From Candidatus Hydrogenedentota bacterium (GTDB taxonomy: Bacteria > Hydrogenedentota > Hydrogenedentia > Hydrogenedentales > SLHB01): 5,749 nucleotides of DNA. Positions 1 to 5,051 of the stretch are shown one piece after another. The position numbers were made by a program, and so were the translations under genes. The notes beneath the pieces are model-generated. The model worked only from the letters and a program-made list of their open reading frames with translations, was not told where the DNA came from and did not search any database. Each line of letters begins with the position of its first letter. Position 1 is the first letter of the stretch. The stretch covers positions 1-5,749 of the forward strand of contig SKRY01000413.1 in NCBI GenBank assembly GCA_007118235.1. Reading direction: 5' to 3'.

Positions 1-354
1 GCCGAGTTCCAGCAGCGTCCCGGCGTTTCGCACGCGGCCTTCCGCGGCCGCGGCGTGCAGCGGCGTGCGGCCCCACGCGTCGCGCGCTTCGAGGTCCGCC
101 CCGTATTCGGTCAGCAGACGGCAGGCCTCGGGACTCTCGCCCGCGGCGGACACGGCGGCATAGTGAAGCGCGGTCAGCCCGTCCTCACTCGCGGCGTTGG
201 GGTCGGCTCCCAGCCCCAATAACCACGTCAACTCCGCCACCTCTGCCCGGTGCGCGGCCCGGAACACGTCGCGCGGCGGCACGTCGCACCCCATGACCAC
301 AAGGACCGCCAAGGCCAGCGCGATGTGTGGGATTCTCGCACTACCTTTCATCAT
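1..354 (-). CDS. Ankyrin-repeat lipoprotein, N-terminal part (runs off the left edge)
   Basis: Reading leftward from ATG at 354 gives 118 codons without a stop, so the gene is cut by the window edge. Residues 8-22 are a hydrophobic signal segment ending in VVMGC, a plausible lipobox with Cys23 as the lipidated residue. Met at -2 is less usual. From about residue 29 the protein is built of ankyrin repeats: the motifs LGADPNA (48-54), GLTALHYAA (59-67), YGADLEARDAWG (84-95) and RTPLHAAAAEG (96-106) are typical repeat signatures, giving one weak and two clear repeats before the edge. Ankyrin repeats bind other proteins, so an envelope-anchored binding role is inferred; the partner is unknown. 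The start is supported by GGAGGA at 363-368, eight bases upstream. A second ATG follows at once (351), so the start is uncertain by one codon. The gene lies 106 bases downstream of the frameshifted TOPRIM-like gene on the same strand. Confidence 0.85.
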   Translation of the reverse strand, partial: MMKGSARIPHIALALAVLVVMGCDVPPRDVFRAAHRAEVAELTWLLGLGADPNAASEDGLTALHYAAVSAAGESPEACRLLTEYGADLEARDAWGRTPLHAAAAEGRVRNAGTLLELG

Positions 355-362
355 TGACCGGC

Positions 363-368
363 TCCTCC
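363..368 (-). promoter_or_regulatory. Ribosome binding site of the ankyrin lipoprotein gene
   Basis: On the minus strand this reads GGAGGA, followed by eight bases and the tandem start ATGATG. It fixes the start of the partial ankyrin gene. Confidence 0.7.
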
Positions 369-460
369 ATGCGTGCTCTTGCATCCGGGATGAGTACTTA
401 CTGGATCAACACTAAACGATTCCGCCAATGCGCGCCAGCGGTCCGCCGAACGCGCAGCCC

Positions 461-706
461 TCAGACGCCCAGACGCCGTGTTTCCCCGTATGCAATCCTA
501 AGCGAAGACAAGGTCTCAAGGGAAGGTTGCTGTTTGGATTGCCGGTATTCCGAAACAAAGCCCTTCCCTGCCTGACGCCAGTCGATAAATGCCGCCAGGT
601 GCTTGTATCTTGTGTACTCATCCACGTCCCCGGTACCGGTCAAGTACAAGCCCCAGGTTTCCACATGCCACTTGGGAATCCAGTTAAGAAACAGCGTCAT
701 CGGCAT
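461..706 (-). pseudogene. C-terminal part of the TOPRIM-like partner, out of frame with its N-terminal part
   Basis: This open stretch continues the 684-1028 gene in the +1 frame. It reads from an internal ATG (706) to TGA at 461-463. Right after the frame change it carries the string NWIPKWHVETW, then VDEYTRYKHL, and near the end RIAYGETRRL. These look like the conserved C-terminal part (IP-x-x-x-x-ETW ... VDE ... YK) that I remember from small proteins encoded beside AAA ATPases; that memory is not a database result. From 1028 to 461 there are 568 bases, one more than a multiple of three. Removing one base from the run at 689-691 would give a single protein of 188 residues reading DDAVLNWIPKWHVETW across the joint. 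No good ribosome site is seen before 706, so separate translation is unlikely. Alternatives are a real decaying gene, a one-base sequencing error, or programmed frameshifting. Confidence 0.65.
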
Positions 707-1028
707 TTCTTTGCAAGCCCGCCGCCGATAGCTGTTGATCGAGCTTCTTCGCCCGGTCCGGCACGGTTTGCTCATCCGCATCGGTCGCAAGGATTAGGGC
801 CACGTTTTCGCCTCGTGACGACTTTGAACGGTACGCCTTGTACTCCTCCACGGATTTCTTCTCCACGTATTGCTTTCCAGAACCCGTTCCCTCTTTCGGA
901 TGATCCACCCGCTCATATATCTCGCGCCGGGCAAAACCGAACGCCTCAAGCGTTTTCCTGGCGAATGTGCGCAACCGTTCGTCTTCGGCAACGACAACGA
1001 CCCGCACCCCCTTCCCTTTTCTGGGCAT
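684..1028 (-). CDS. TOPRIM-like partner of the AAA ATPase, N-terminal part (frameshifted gene)
   Basis: The frame encodes 114 residues and stops at TAA (684-686). The chain VRVVVVAED (8-16) forms a beta strand ending in acidic Glu15, followed by a helix (ERLRTFARKTLEAFGF). ALILATDADE (77-86) is a second hydrophobic strand ending in Asp83-x-Asp85. A glutamate after the first strand and a DxD after a later strand is the layout of TOPRIM-type metal-binding folds found in OLD nucleases and related proteins, so a nuclease-like activity is inferred, not shown. The ATG at 1026-1028 overlaps the ATPase stop codon (TGATG), giving tight translational coupling. An earlier in-frame GTG at 1040 is possible but lies inside the ATPase gene and before the ribosome site. 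The rest of the protein (461-689) is in the +1 frame, so as written the product is truncated. I cannot name the family with certainty. Confidence 0.7.
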   Translation of the reverse strand: MPRKGKGVRVVVVAEDERLRTFARKTLEAFGFARREIYERVDHPKEGTGSGKQYVEKKSVEEYKAYRSKSSRGENVALILATDADEQTVPDRAKKLDQQLSAAGLQRNADDAVS

Positions 1029-2137
1029 CACTCCTCCCACCCGCGCGCAACGATTTCAGCAGGGGACATGTCCTCGGGTTCCCACTCAAACCCCTTCACA
1101 CGCACCGGCCCGCTGCTTTCCCGGTAGAAGTAAGCGCCATGTTCGCCGGCCAGGGTATTGATTAACTCGGGATGATGAGAAATAAACATGCACTGCTGGC
1201 CTTGCTCGTCCACCACATCCTGCACGTCCAACAACCACGGCTGAATCTCCCGCAAAGAGACGAAATTGCTGGGCTCATCCCAAAGCAGGGTGGCGCTGGC
1301 GCTCTCGCCGAGCCAAAGCAAGGCGGTGTAGAGCGCAGTCAAACACCGCTGCCCATCGCTTAGACGGCCAAACGGAACGTCAAACCCTTTTCGCTGCTCC
1401 GTTTCCGCGTAATCGAACGTGAAGCGCAACTCCCACGCCATGTCTCCCGTGGGCTTGAAGCGCATGCCGGCGAATCCATCCAAGATGGGCTGGAGCTTTT
1501 CGGTTAGCCGGGCGCCAAACGCCATATCATTGGATAGATGCTTCAACCACGAAGCGAAATCGCCAAGGCGTCGATCGGGCCGCCAGATCTCTCCTTCGGT
1601 ATGCCCTCCCATGTGCATGGGGGCTGGAGACAGGATCAATACCCGTTCGAGATAGTTGCGGAACCATGTTAGCCGCGTATTGTCTTGCCGTTCGGGAATG
1701 GTTCCGAGGGCGGAGCGTGACCAATCAAATGGAAAGACAGGACCTTCCGTTCCGTCGTCCCGGTAGAGGTGGGCGATGCCGTCCTCGAATCTATACAGAA
1801 GAACCCCCTCCCCCGAGAGTTGCTCCAATTTGATGCGATTCTTTGTGCGGTCCTCGGCGTGCTCAATAACCAAGCGATACGTGTATTGTCCCTCGTTGCG
1901 GAGGATGCCCAGCTCGAAGGTTTGCTCCCGCCGCTTGTCCCACGCCGTCAGAGTATGCGCCGGGAAAGCCGCTGTAGAAGGAGATGGTGTCGTGACAAAA
2001 TCCCGAAGCGTTTCCAACACATCGAGAATGGTGCTTTTTCCGGTCCCGTTATCGCCCAAGAGGAGGGAAAGAGAACCTGGTTTCCATTCGAAGTTGGTAA
2101 AACAGCGGTAATTGTCGATGTACAAGTGGTTTATCAT
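1028..2137 (-). CDS. ABC/OLD-like AAA_21-type ATPase
   Basis: This 369-residue protein is an SMC/OLD-like ATPase. It begins INHLYIDNYRCF, the usual first strand of RecF/OLD-type ATPases. It has Walker A GDNGTGKST (28-36), an ABC signature LSDGQR (259-264), Walker B LLWDEP (284-289, with Asp287 and catalytic Glu288) and a switch histidine in FISHHPE (318-324). The region between Walker A and the signature (about 45-250) holds the lineage-specific insert. No signal peptide or membrane segment is seen, so it should be cytoplasmic. It lacks a C-terminal TOPRIM domain; the next gene, overlapping by one base, supplies a TOPRIM-like fold, so the two probably form one complex. ATG 2137 is preferred over the TTG at 2188 because INHLYIDNY is where the fold starts; the ribosome site is weak (GGGGA nine bases upstream). 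All ATPase motifs are intact even though the partner is broken. G+C is visibly lower than in the flanking genes. A role in anti-phage defence or DNA repair is inferred. Confidence 0.9.
   Translation of the reverse strand: MINHLYIDNYRCFTNFEWKPGSLSLLLGDNGTGKSTILDVLETLRDFVTTPSPSTAAFPAHTLTAWDKRREQTFELGILRNEGQYTYRLVIEHAEDRTKNRIKLEQLSGEGVLLYRFEDGIAHLYRDDGTEGPVFPFDWSRSALGTIPERQDNTRLTWFRNYLERVLILSPAPMHMGGHTEGEIWRPDRRLGDFASWLKHLSNDMAFGARLTEKLQPILDGFAGMRFKPTGDMAWELRFTFDYAETEQRKGFDVPFGRLSDGQRCLTALYTALLWLGESASATLLWDEPSNFVSLREIQPWLLDVQDVVDEQGQQCMFISHHPELINTLAGEHGAYFYRESSGPVRVKGFEWEPEDMSPAEIVARGWEE
1031..1038 (-). promoter_or_regulatory. Ribosome binding site inside the ATPase 3' end
   Basis: The minus strand reads GGGAGGAG, then TG and the ATG at 1028. 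The GGAGG core is four bases from the start, a little close. It decides ATG 1028 over the upstream GTG at 1040 and shows that the partner is translated from the ATPase transcript. Confidence 0.6.
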
Positions 2138-2218
2138 GGTCCGAATCCCCAAGTGTCCAAGGCGTACCGGCGATCGCCACACAATCAAGCATACCGCAGC
2201 GCTTCAGCCTTGCACAAT

Positions 2219-2237
2219 GCGCGAGAGAATCCCGCGC
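2219..2237 (-). terminator. Possible weak terminator hairpin between uppP and the ATPase gene
   Basis: Fourteen bases after the uppP stop, the minus-strand transcript can form an 8-bp stem GCGCGGGA / TCTCGCGC with a TTC loop and one G-U pair. No T run follows (ATTGTG), so it is at best a weak or factor-assisted terminator, or a transcript-stabilising stem. Confidence 0.3.
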
Positions 2238-2251
2238 CTCCTGTTCACGCG

Positions 2252-3130
2252 TCAGTGCGGTACGGGGACTGTGCCGATGAAATGCCAGATGACCACGGCG
2301 GCGGCGAGGAGCCATACGTAGTAGGAGAAGTAGCGGAAGCGGGCGCTGTAGAGTAGACGGAGGACGAGGGTGAGGGCCGCGGTCCCCACGGCGGCGGCTA
2401 CGACGAATCCGACGGCGAGGGGCCACAGCGTGATGCTGACCTCGGCGCCGTCCCGAAGCACGCCGAGGGCTTGCACGCCGGTGGCGGCGATGATGGTGGG
2501 AAAGGCGATGAAGAGGCTGAACTCGGCGGCCCAGCGGCGTTTCAAGCCCGTGATCAGGCCGAAAGCGATGGTCATGCCGCTGCGGCTCAGGCCGGGGATG
2601 AGGGCGAAGGCTTGGGCGAGTCCCACGACGATCGCGACCACCGGCGTAAGCTGTTTCAAGCCCCTGGGCAGCCGCGTGAAGGTGTCCGTCCACCATAGGA
2701 GCGCACCGGTCAGCGTGAGGGTCACGGCCATGGCCAGGGGGTGGGCGAAGACCCGCTCGAATTGATCCTTCAACGCCAGCCCCACGGTTCCTGTCACGAA
2801 GACGGCGAGCAATCCCCACAGGGTGAGCCGGAGATAGAGCCGTTCGCGCAACGGCGCGCGCCTTTCGGCGGCGGACTGCCGCAGTTCGGAGACGACGCCG
2901 CGGCAATAGCCCCAAATGCTGTGGCGGAGGACGAGGGCAATGGAAACCAAGGTGCCGACGTGGACAACGAGGTCGAAGAGGATCATCTCGGCGGATTCGG
3001 GCGCGGGCAGTTCGGAACCGCGCCGAATGAGCCAGTGCTGCGTCAGGGCGAGATGACTGGTCGAACTGACGGGCACAAACATGAACACGCCCTGCACAAT
3101 ACCCAGCAGAACGGCCTCGAAAGTGGTCAT
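2252..3130 (-). CDS. uppP: Undecaprenyl-diphosphatase UppP/BacA family, variant active site
   Basis: UppP removes a phosphate from undecaprenyl diphosphate at the outer face of the cytoplasmic membrane, recycling the lipid carrier for peptidoglycan and other envelope polymers; overproduction gives bacitracin resistance. At 292 residues the length is normal for the family. The protein is strongly hydrophobic, with several membrane helices (for example 53-69, 101-120, 132-147, 163-178, 203-223, 235-260, 270-285). The first family motif reads VQGVFMFVPVSSTSH (12-26), and the second is intact as PGLSRSGMT (179-187, with Arg183). In the first motif the usual (E/Q)xxxE becomes Gln13-x-x-x-Met17, so the second glutamate, required in the E. 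coli enzyme (Glu21), is missing; His26 is kept. Family membership is secure but activity is not. The start has GGAG at 3141-3144, ten bases upstream. The esterase gene ends 45 bases before it, so co-transcription is likely. Confidence 0.93.
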   Translation of the reverse strand: MTTFEAVLLGIVQGVFMFVPVSSTSHLALTQHWLIRRGSELPAPESAEMILFDLVVHVGTLVSIALVLRHSIWGYCRGVVSELRQSAAERRAPLRERLYLRLTLWGLLAVFVTGTVGLALKDQFERVFAHPLAMAVTLTLTGALLWWTDTFTRLPRGLKQLTPVVAIVVGLAQAFALIPGLSRSGMTIAFGLITGLKRRWAAEFSLFIAFPTIIAATGVQALGVLRDGAEVSITLWPLAVGFVVAAAVGTAALTLVLRLLYSARFRYFSYYVWLLAAAVVIWHFIGTVPVPH

Positions 3131-3140
3131 GCGATTGCTA

Positions 3141-3144
3141 CTCC
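3141..3144 (-). promoter_or_regulatory. Ribosome binding site of uppP
   Basis: GGAG on the minus strand (in GTGGAGTAG), ten bases before ATG 3130. It supports the uppP start and lies in the 45-base gap after the esterase stop. Confidence 0.5.
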
Positions 3145-3175
3145 ACGGCGTTGGGCCAGGGATGGCCAGGCCGCC

Positions 3176-4108
3176 TCAGTGGGCGGCGAAGAATTCCCAG
3201 ATGACCTCGCTGGCGTCGATCTCCCGGGAAATAGGTCCCACGAGAAACTCCAGCAAGGGTTGTGACGGTTGTCCGGGCCATGTGTGGCCGCCGCCCTCAA
3301 TGATGTACAGCACGGTCTCTCCGCCGCCCGCGCACCCTGCATAGGTCTCCGCGCTCACGCGCGTGCCATCGTCCGGCGCGATCTCGGGGAACTCGTGGCG
3401 TTCGGATACGCCGGGGCATTCGTTCCGCGCCGCCCAAAAGGCCGCCGTTTCCGGCGCGCTGAGCACCTCGCTCCCGCCTCCGGGACCGCCCGGCGCGCCG
3501 CCCTCGAAGGGAAAGGCCTGGTCTTCCGTGCCCATCATGATAAGAAACGGCATTTGGACTTCCGGCGCGCAATACTCGGCCAAGGTTCGCGTCATAGGAG
3601 CCATAACGGCCGCCGCCGCCGCGAAACGCTCCGGCATTTCGCACGCCAGCCGATAGGTCATCATCGCTCCGTTGGACGCGCCGGTCACGTAGACGCGATC
3701 GGGATCCACGGGATACCGCGCCTGCAGGTCGTCCAGCAGCGCCTCGATGAAGCCCACGTCGTCCGCCGCGCGAAACGGCCCAGGCGCGCGCGTTTCCCCG
3801 GGATCCGCGGTCCAGCGGCGCGTCAACCCGTTGGGGTACGCGGCGATGAAGCCTTCGCGCTCGGCGATCGCGTCAAACCCCGTCATGCGGACCATCTGCC
3901 GGGCGCTTCCCATGAAAGGGTGTAGCACCACCACCAAGGGAACGGGCTCCTCCGACTCCAGGCTGGATGGCGTGTACAGACGGTACGAGCGCAATTGGTC
4001 GTCATGCACAAGGACGCCTTGCCGCACGTTGGATGCGCCGGGACACCCCAGAAGCAGCAGGGCCAAGGCGAACGCCAGCGCGGATAAGCCCCACACGCGA
4101 GGGAACAT
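3176..4108 (-). CDS. Secreted LpqC/PHB-depolymerase-type esterase, lipoprotein
   Basis: This 310-residue alpha/beta hydrolase belongs to the LpqC / polyhydroxybutyrate-depolymerase / feruloyl-esterase (CE1-like) group, which hydrolyses ester bonds in polymers or plant-derived esters. Residues 4-21 are a signal segment ending in LLLGC, so Cys22 is probably lipidated and the enzyme anchored outside the cytoplasm. The fold follows: VPLVVVLHPFMGSARQM (56-72) with the HP-x-x-G oxyanion region, AYPNGLTRRW (90-99), DDVGFIEALLDDL (116-128), the nucleophile elbow GASNG with Ser145, GTEDQAFPFEGG with probable catalytic Asp196, and GGGHTWPG with His275. All three triad residues are present. A Gly/Pro-rich stretch (203-213) interrupts the region after Asp196. 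The start has AGGAG at 4118-4122, nine bases upstream. It is the first gene of the leftward block. The exact substrate cannot be read from the sequence. Confidence 0.9.
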   Translation of the reverse strand: MFPRVWGLSALAFALALLLLGCPGASNVRQGVLVHDDQLRSYRLYTPSSLESEEPVPLVVVLHPFMGSARQMVRMTGFDAIAEREGFIAAYPNGLTRRWTADPGETRAPGPFRAADDVGFIEALLDDLQARYPVDPDRVYVTGASNGAMMTYRLACEMPERFAAAAAVMAPMTRTLAEYCAPEVQMPFLIMMGTEDQAFPFEGGAPGGPGGGSEVLSAPETAAFWAARNECPGVSERHEFPEIAPDDGTRVSAETYAGCAGGGETVLYIIEGGGHTWPGQPSQPLLEFLVGPISREIDASEVIWEFFAAH

Positions 4109-4117
4109 CGGCCGGTT

Positions 4118-4122
4118 CTCCT
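4118..4122 (-). promoter_or_regulatory. Ribosome binding site of the esterase gene
   Basis: AGGAG on the minus strand, nine bases before ATG 4108. It supports the start that includes the full lipoprotein signal. Confidence 0.65.
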
Positions 4123-4188
4123 AGTTATCCCGCCCACGAATGGACCGCCGCGCCTTCACCGGGCAAGGACGCTGCTCATGGGGAAGAA

Positions 4189-4317
4189 CATCCCCCTTGG
4201 TCCCCCTTCGAAGGGGGAATACGTTGTACTGCCGCCTTCCACACGTTCTTTTGCCGGCGAGACGCCGGCGCTACGATTCCCCCTCTTGAAAGGGGTGGCC
4301 CGCAGGGCCGGGGGATG
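4189..4317. repeat. Non-coding element with imperfect inverted ends (MITE/REP-like)
   Basis: The ends are CATCCCCC (4189-4196) and its exact complement GGGGGATG (4310-4317). Inside the left half is the perfect 18-bp palindrome TCCCCCTTCGAAGGGGGA (4201-4218). The right half, read on the other strand, repeats the same order: CATCCCCC, a run of C, TTCAAG, GGGGGAAT, CGT. The two halves are therefore about 35-base imperfect inverted copies. The right half has an extra small stem GGCCC-GCA-GGGCC (4297-4309). The centre holds GCCGGCG-AGA-CGCCGGC (4253-4269), a 7-bp stem with a 3-base loop. No transposase is encoded. Similar C/G-run palindromes are dispersed in many environmental bacterial genomes, so a small non-autonomous mobile or REP-type repeat is inferred. 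Confidence 0.6.
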
Positions 4318-4424
4318 TAACCACCCCGCCCCGCCTTCGTTTTCCGGGCTTAGCTGCGGGAAGCACACTCTAGCACCCTACCCCGCGACAATCAAGGGCG
4401 CTAACATGATAACTGGGGCGCATA

Positions 4425-4486
4425 CGGGAATCCACAACGAAATGCCCAGGCTTGCCCTTTGCACTTGGATCCCCGCTTTCGGGGAT
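4425..4486. repeat. Short inverted-repeat element (REP-like)
   Basis: CGGGAATCCA (4425-4434) and TGGATCCCCG (4466-4475) are inverted copies with one mismatch. The right arm overlaps a perfect hairpin, ATCCCCG (4469-4475), loop CTTT, CGGGGAT (4480-4486). This resembles a common class of dispersed intergenic repeats with a GGATCCCCGC-type core. Only one copy is in the window, so the repeat status is inferred. Confidence 0.4.
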
Positions 4487-4582
4487 GAGGCGTAATGGTA
4501 TTTCGTTGCGCTATTGGCTACAAGACGCGACAACAGACAGACCAAATTGGCGTTCCGTCGCGGTTACCCTGCGGGAATCAAC

Positions 4583-4620
4583 CGCGAATGAACGCCAATG
4601 GACGCGAAAAGCGCCAGTTA
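4583..4620. repeat. Four degenerate 10-base quasi-repeats
   Basis: Consecutive units read CGCGAATGAA, CGCCAATGGA, CGCGAAAAG and CGCCAGTTA, with CGC recurring about every ten bases. This is like the GCGAATGAACGC-type short repeats seen in intergenic regions of several phyla. No coding potential or known binding site is recognised. Confidence 0.4.
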
Positions 4621-4720
4621 CGCTCAGCCGTTATTTCCGCACAAGGAACGTTCCAAGAAGTTTTTGGAAAGCCTCCCGGACGGAGAGTGACCAGAATTGT
4701 CGCGTTACGTCCCAAATCCT

Positions 4721-4772
4721 CCGAAGATAGGGACCGTTATGGGCAAATTTTGCCCAGCACGGTCGTCTTCGG
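4721..4772. ncRNA. Compound three-stem hairpin, possible structured RNA or terminator
   Basis: Three nested exact stems stack into one 52-base hairpin: CCGAAGA (4721-4727) with TCTTCGG (4766-4772), GACCGT (4732-4737) with ACGGTC (4759-4764), and GGGCAAA (4741-4747) with TTTGCCC (4749-4755). The joints are a 4-by-1 and a 3-by-3 internal loop. The fold is similar on either strand, so the transcribed direction is unknown. Downstream on the plus strand is TGTTTCGTTTCG, a poor T tract, so a classic terminator is doubtful. It could be a small RNA domain, a palindromic mobile repeat or a protein-binding site. Confidence 0.35.
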
Positions 4773-5040
4773 TGTTTCGTTTCGCCACCCCTGCTTAGGC
4801 CAATTCCGTCTTCCCGCCGGCCTTGCCGACAGGCATCTAAGAGCGTTTATGTCAAGAAATTGTGCGCATGCAGCGCCCACCGTGACGCCTCAAATGGCGG
4901 TAAAGCGGGGTTGCGCAGCAGCCGATGAATATCTTGGGAGTGTGGATTGGCAGGAAGGGGACGCGCCGTGGACGCCGTTGGCCCGAAAGTTGCTGCGCTT
5001 CGGGTAGGGAAAACTCGGGGCGGGATCCCCGGCAAGGGCG

Positions 5041-5047
5041 AAGGAGG
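5041..5047 (+). promoter_or_regulatory. Strong ribosome binding site setting the GTG 5052 start
   Basis: AAGGAGG followed by TTGT and GTG. The four-base spacing is short but the match is near perfect. It chooses GTG 5052 over the far upstream in-frame start at 4947, which has no such site and would add 35 low-complexity residues before the membrane helix. Confidence 0.7.
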
Positions 5048-5051
5048 TTGT

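Larger units (their letters stand above)
4109..5051. other. 943-base gap between divergent gene blocks, rich in palindromes
   Basis: No convincing gene is seen on either strand. Open frames here translate to low-complexity, repeat-derived strings without a ribosome site. The gap must hold the promoters of both the leftward esterase block and the rightward 5052 gene, but no clear -35/-10 pair could be picked out. It contains the inverted-end element (4189-4317), the short inverted-repeat element (4425-4486), the 10-base quasi-repeats (4583-4620), a 10-bp palindrome (4645-4654) and the compound hairpin (4721-4772). From 4773 to about 5010 nothing else is recognised. Confidence 0.7.

Noticed and set aside
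428..1165. Long plus-strand open frame (245 codons) opposite the ATPase partner
   Set aside because: It runs antisense to the TOPRIM-like gene and the ATPase 3' end, has no ribosome site, and gives a Pro/Arg-rich composition with no domain. The minus-strand reading has motifs and coupling.
2049..2915. Long minus-strand frame overlapping uppP and the ATPase start
   Set aside because: It is the alternative frame of uppP and yields an Arg/Pro-rich product. The uppP frame has clear family motifs.
4156..4368. Minus-strand 70-codon frame across the repeat element
   Set aside because: It is a translation of the palindromic element (strings such as SPFEGGPRGMFF), a familiar false-protein type from intergenic repeats, with no ribosome site.
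4850..4855. TTGACA on the minus strand as a -35 box
   Set aside because: No acceptable -10 box lies 16-18 bases further along, and no leftward gene starts nearby.
4495..5007. Plus-strand 170-codon frame in the gap
   Set aside because: It crosses the 10-base quasi-repeats and the compound hairpin, has no Shine-Dalgarno site and no protein-like pattern.
5016..5031. CGGGG/CCCCG hairpin just before the 5052 ribosome site
   Set aside because: A 5-bp stem in GC-rich DNA is expected by chance; there is not enough to claim a leader regulator.
4947..5051. Longer N-terminus for the 5052 gene from ATG 4947
   Set aside because: The 35 added residues are Gly/Arg-rich and precede the membrane helix, and the strong AAGGAGG at 5041 lies inside them, pointing to GTG 5052.
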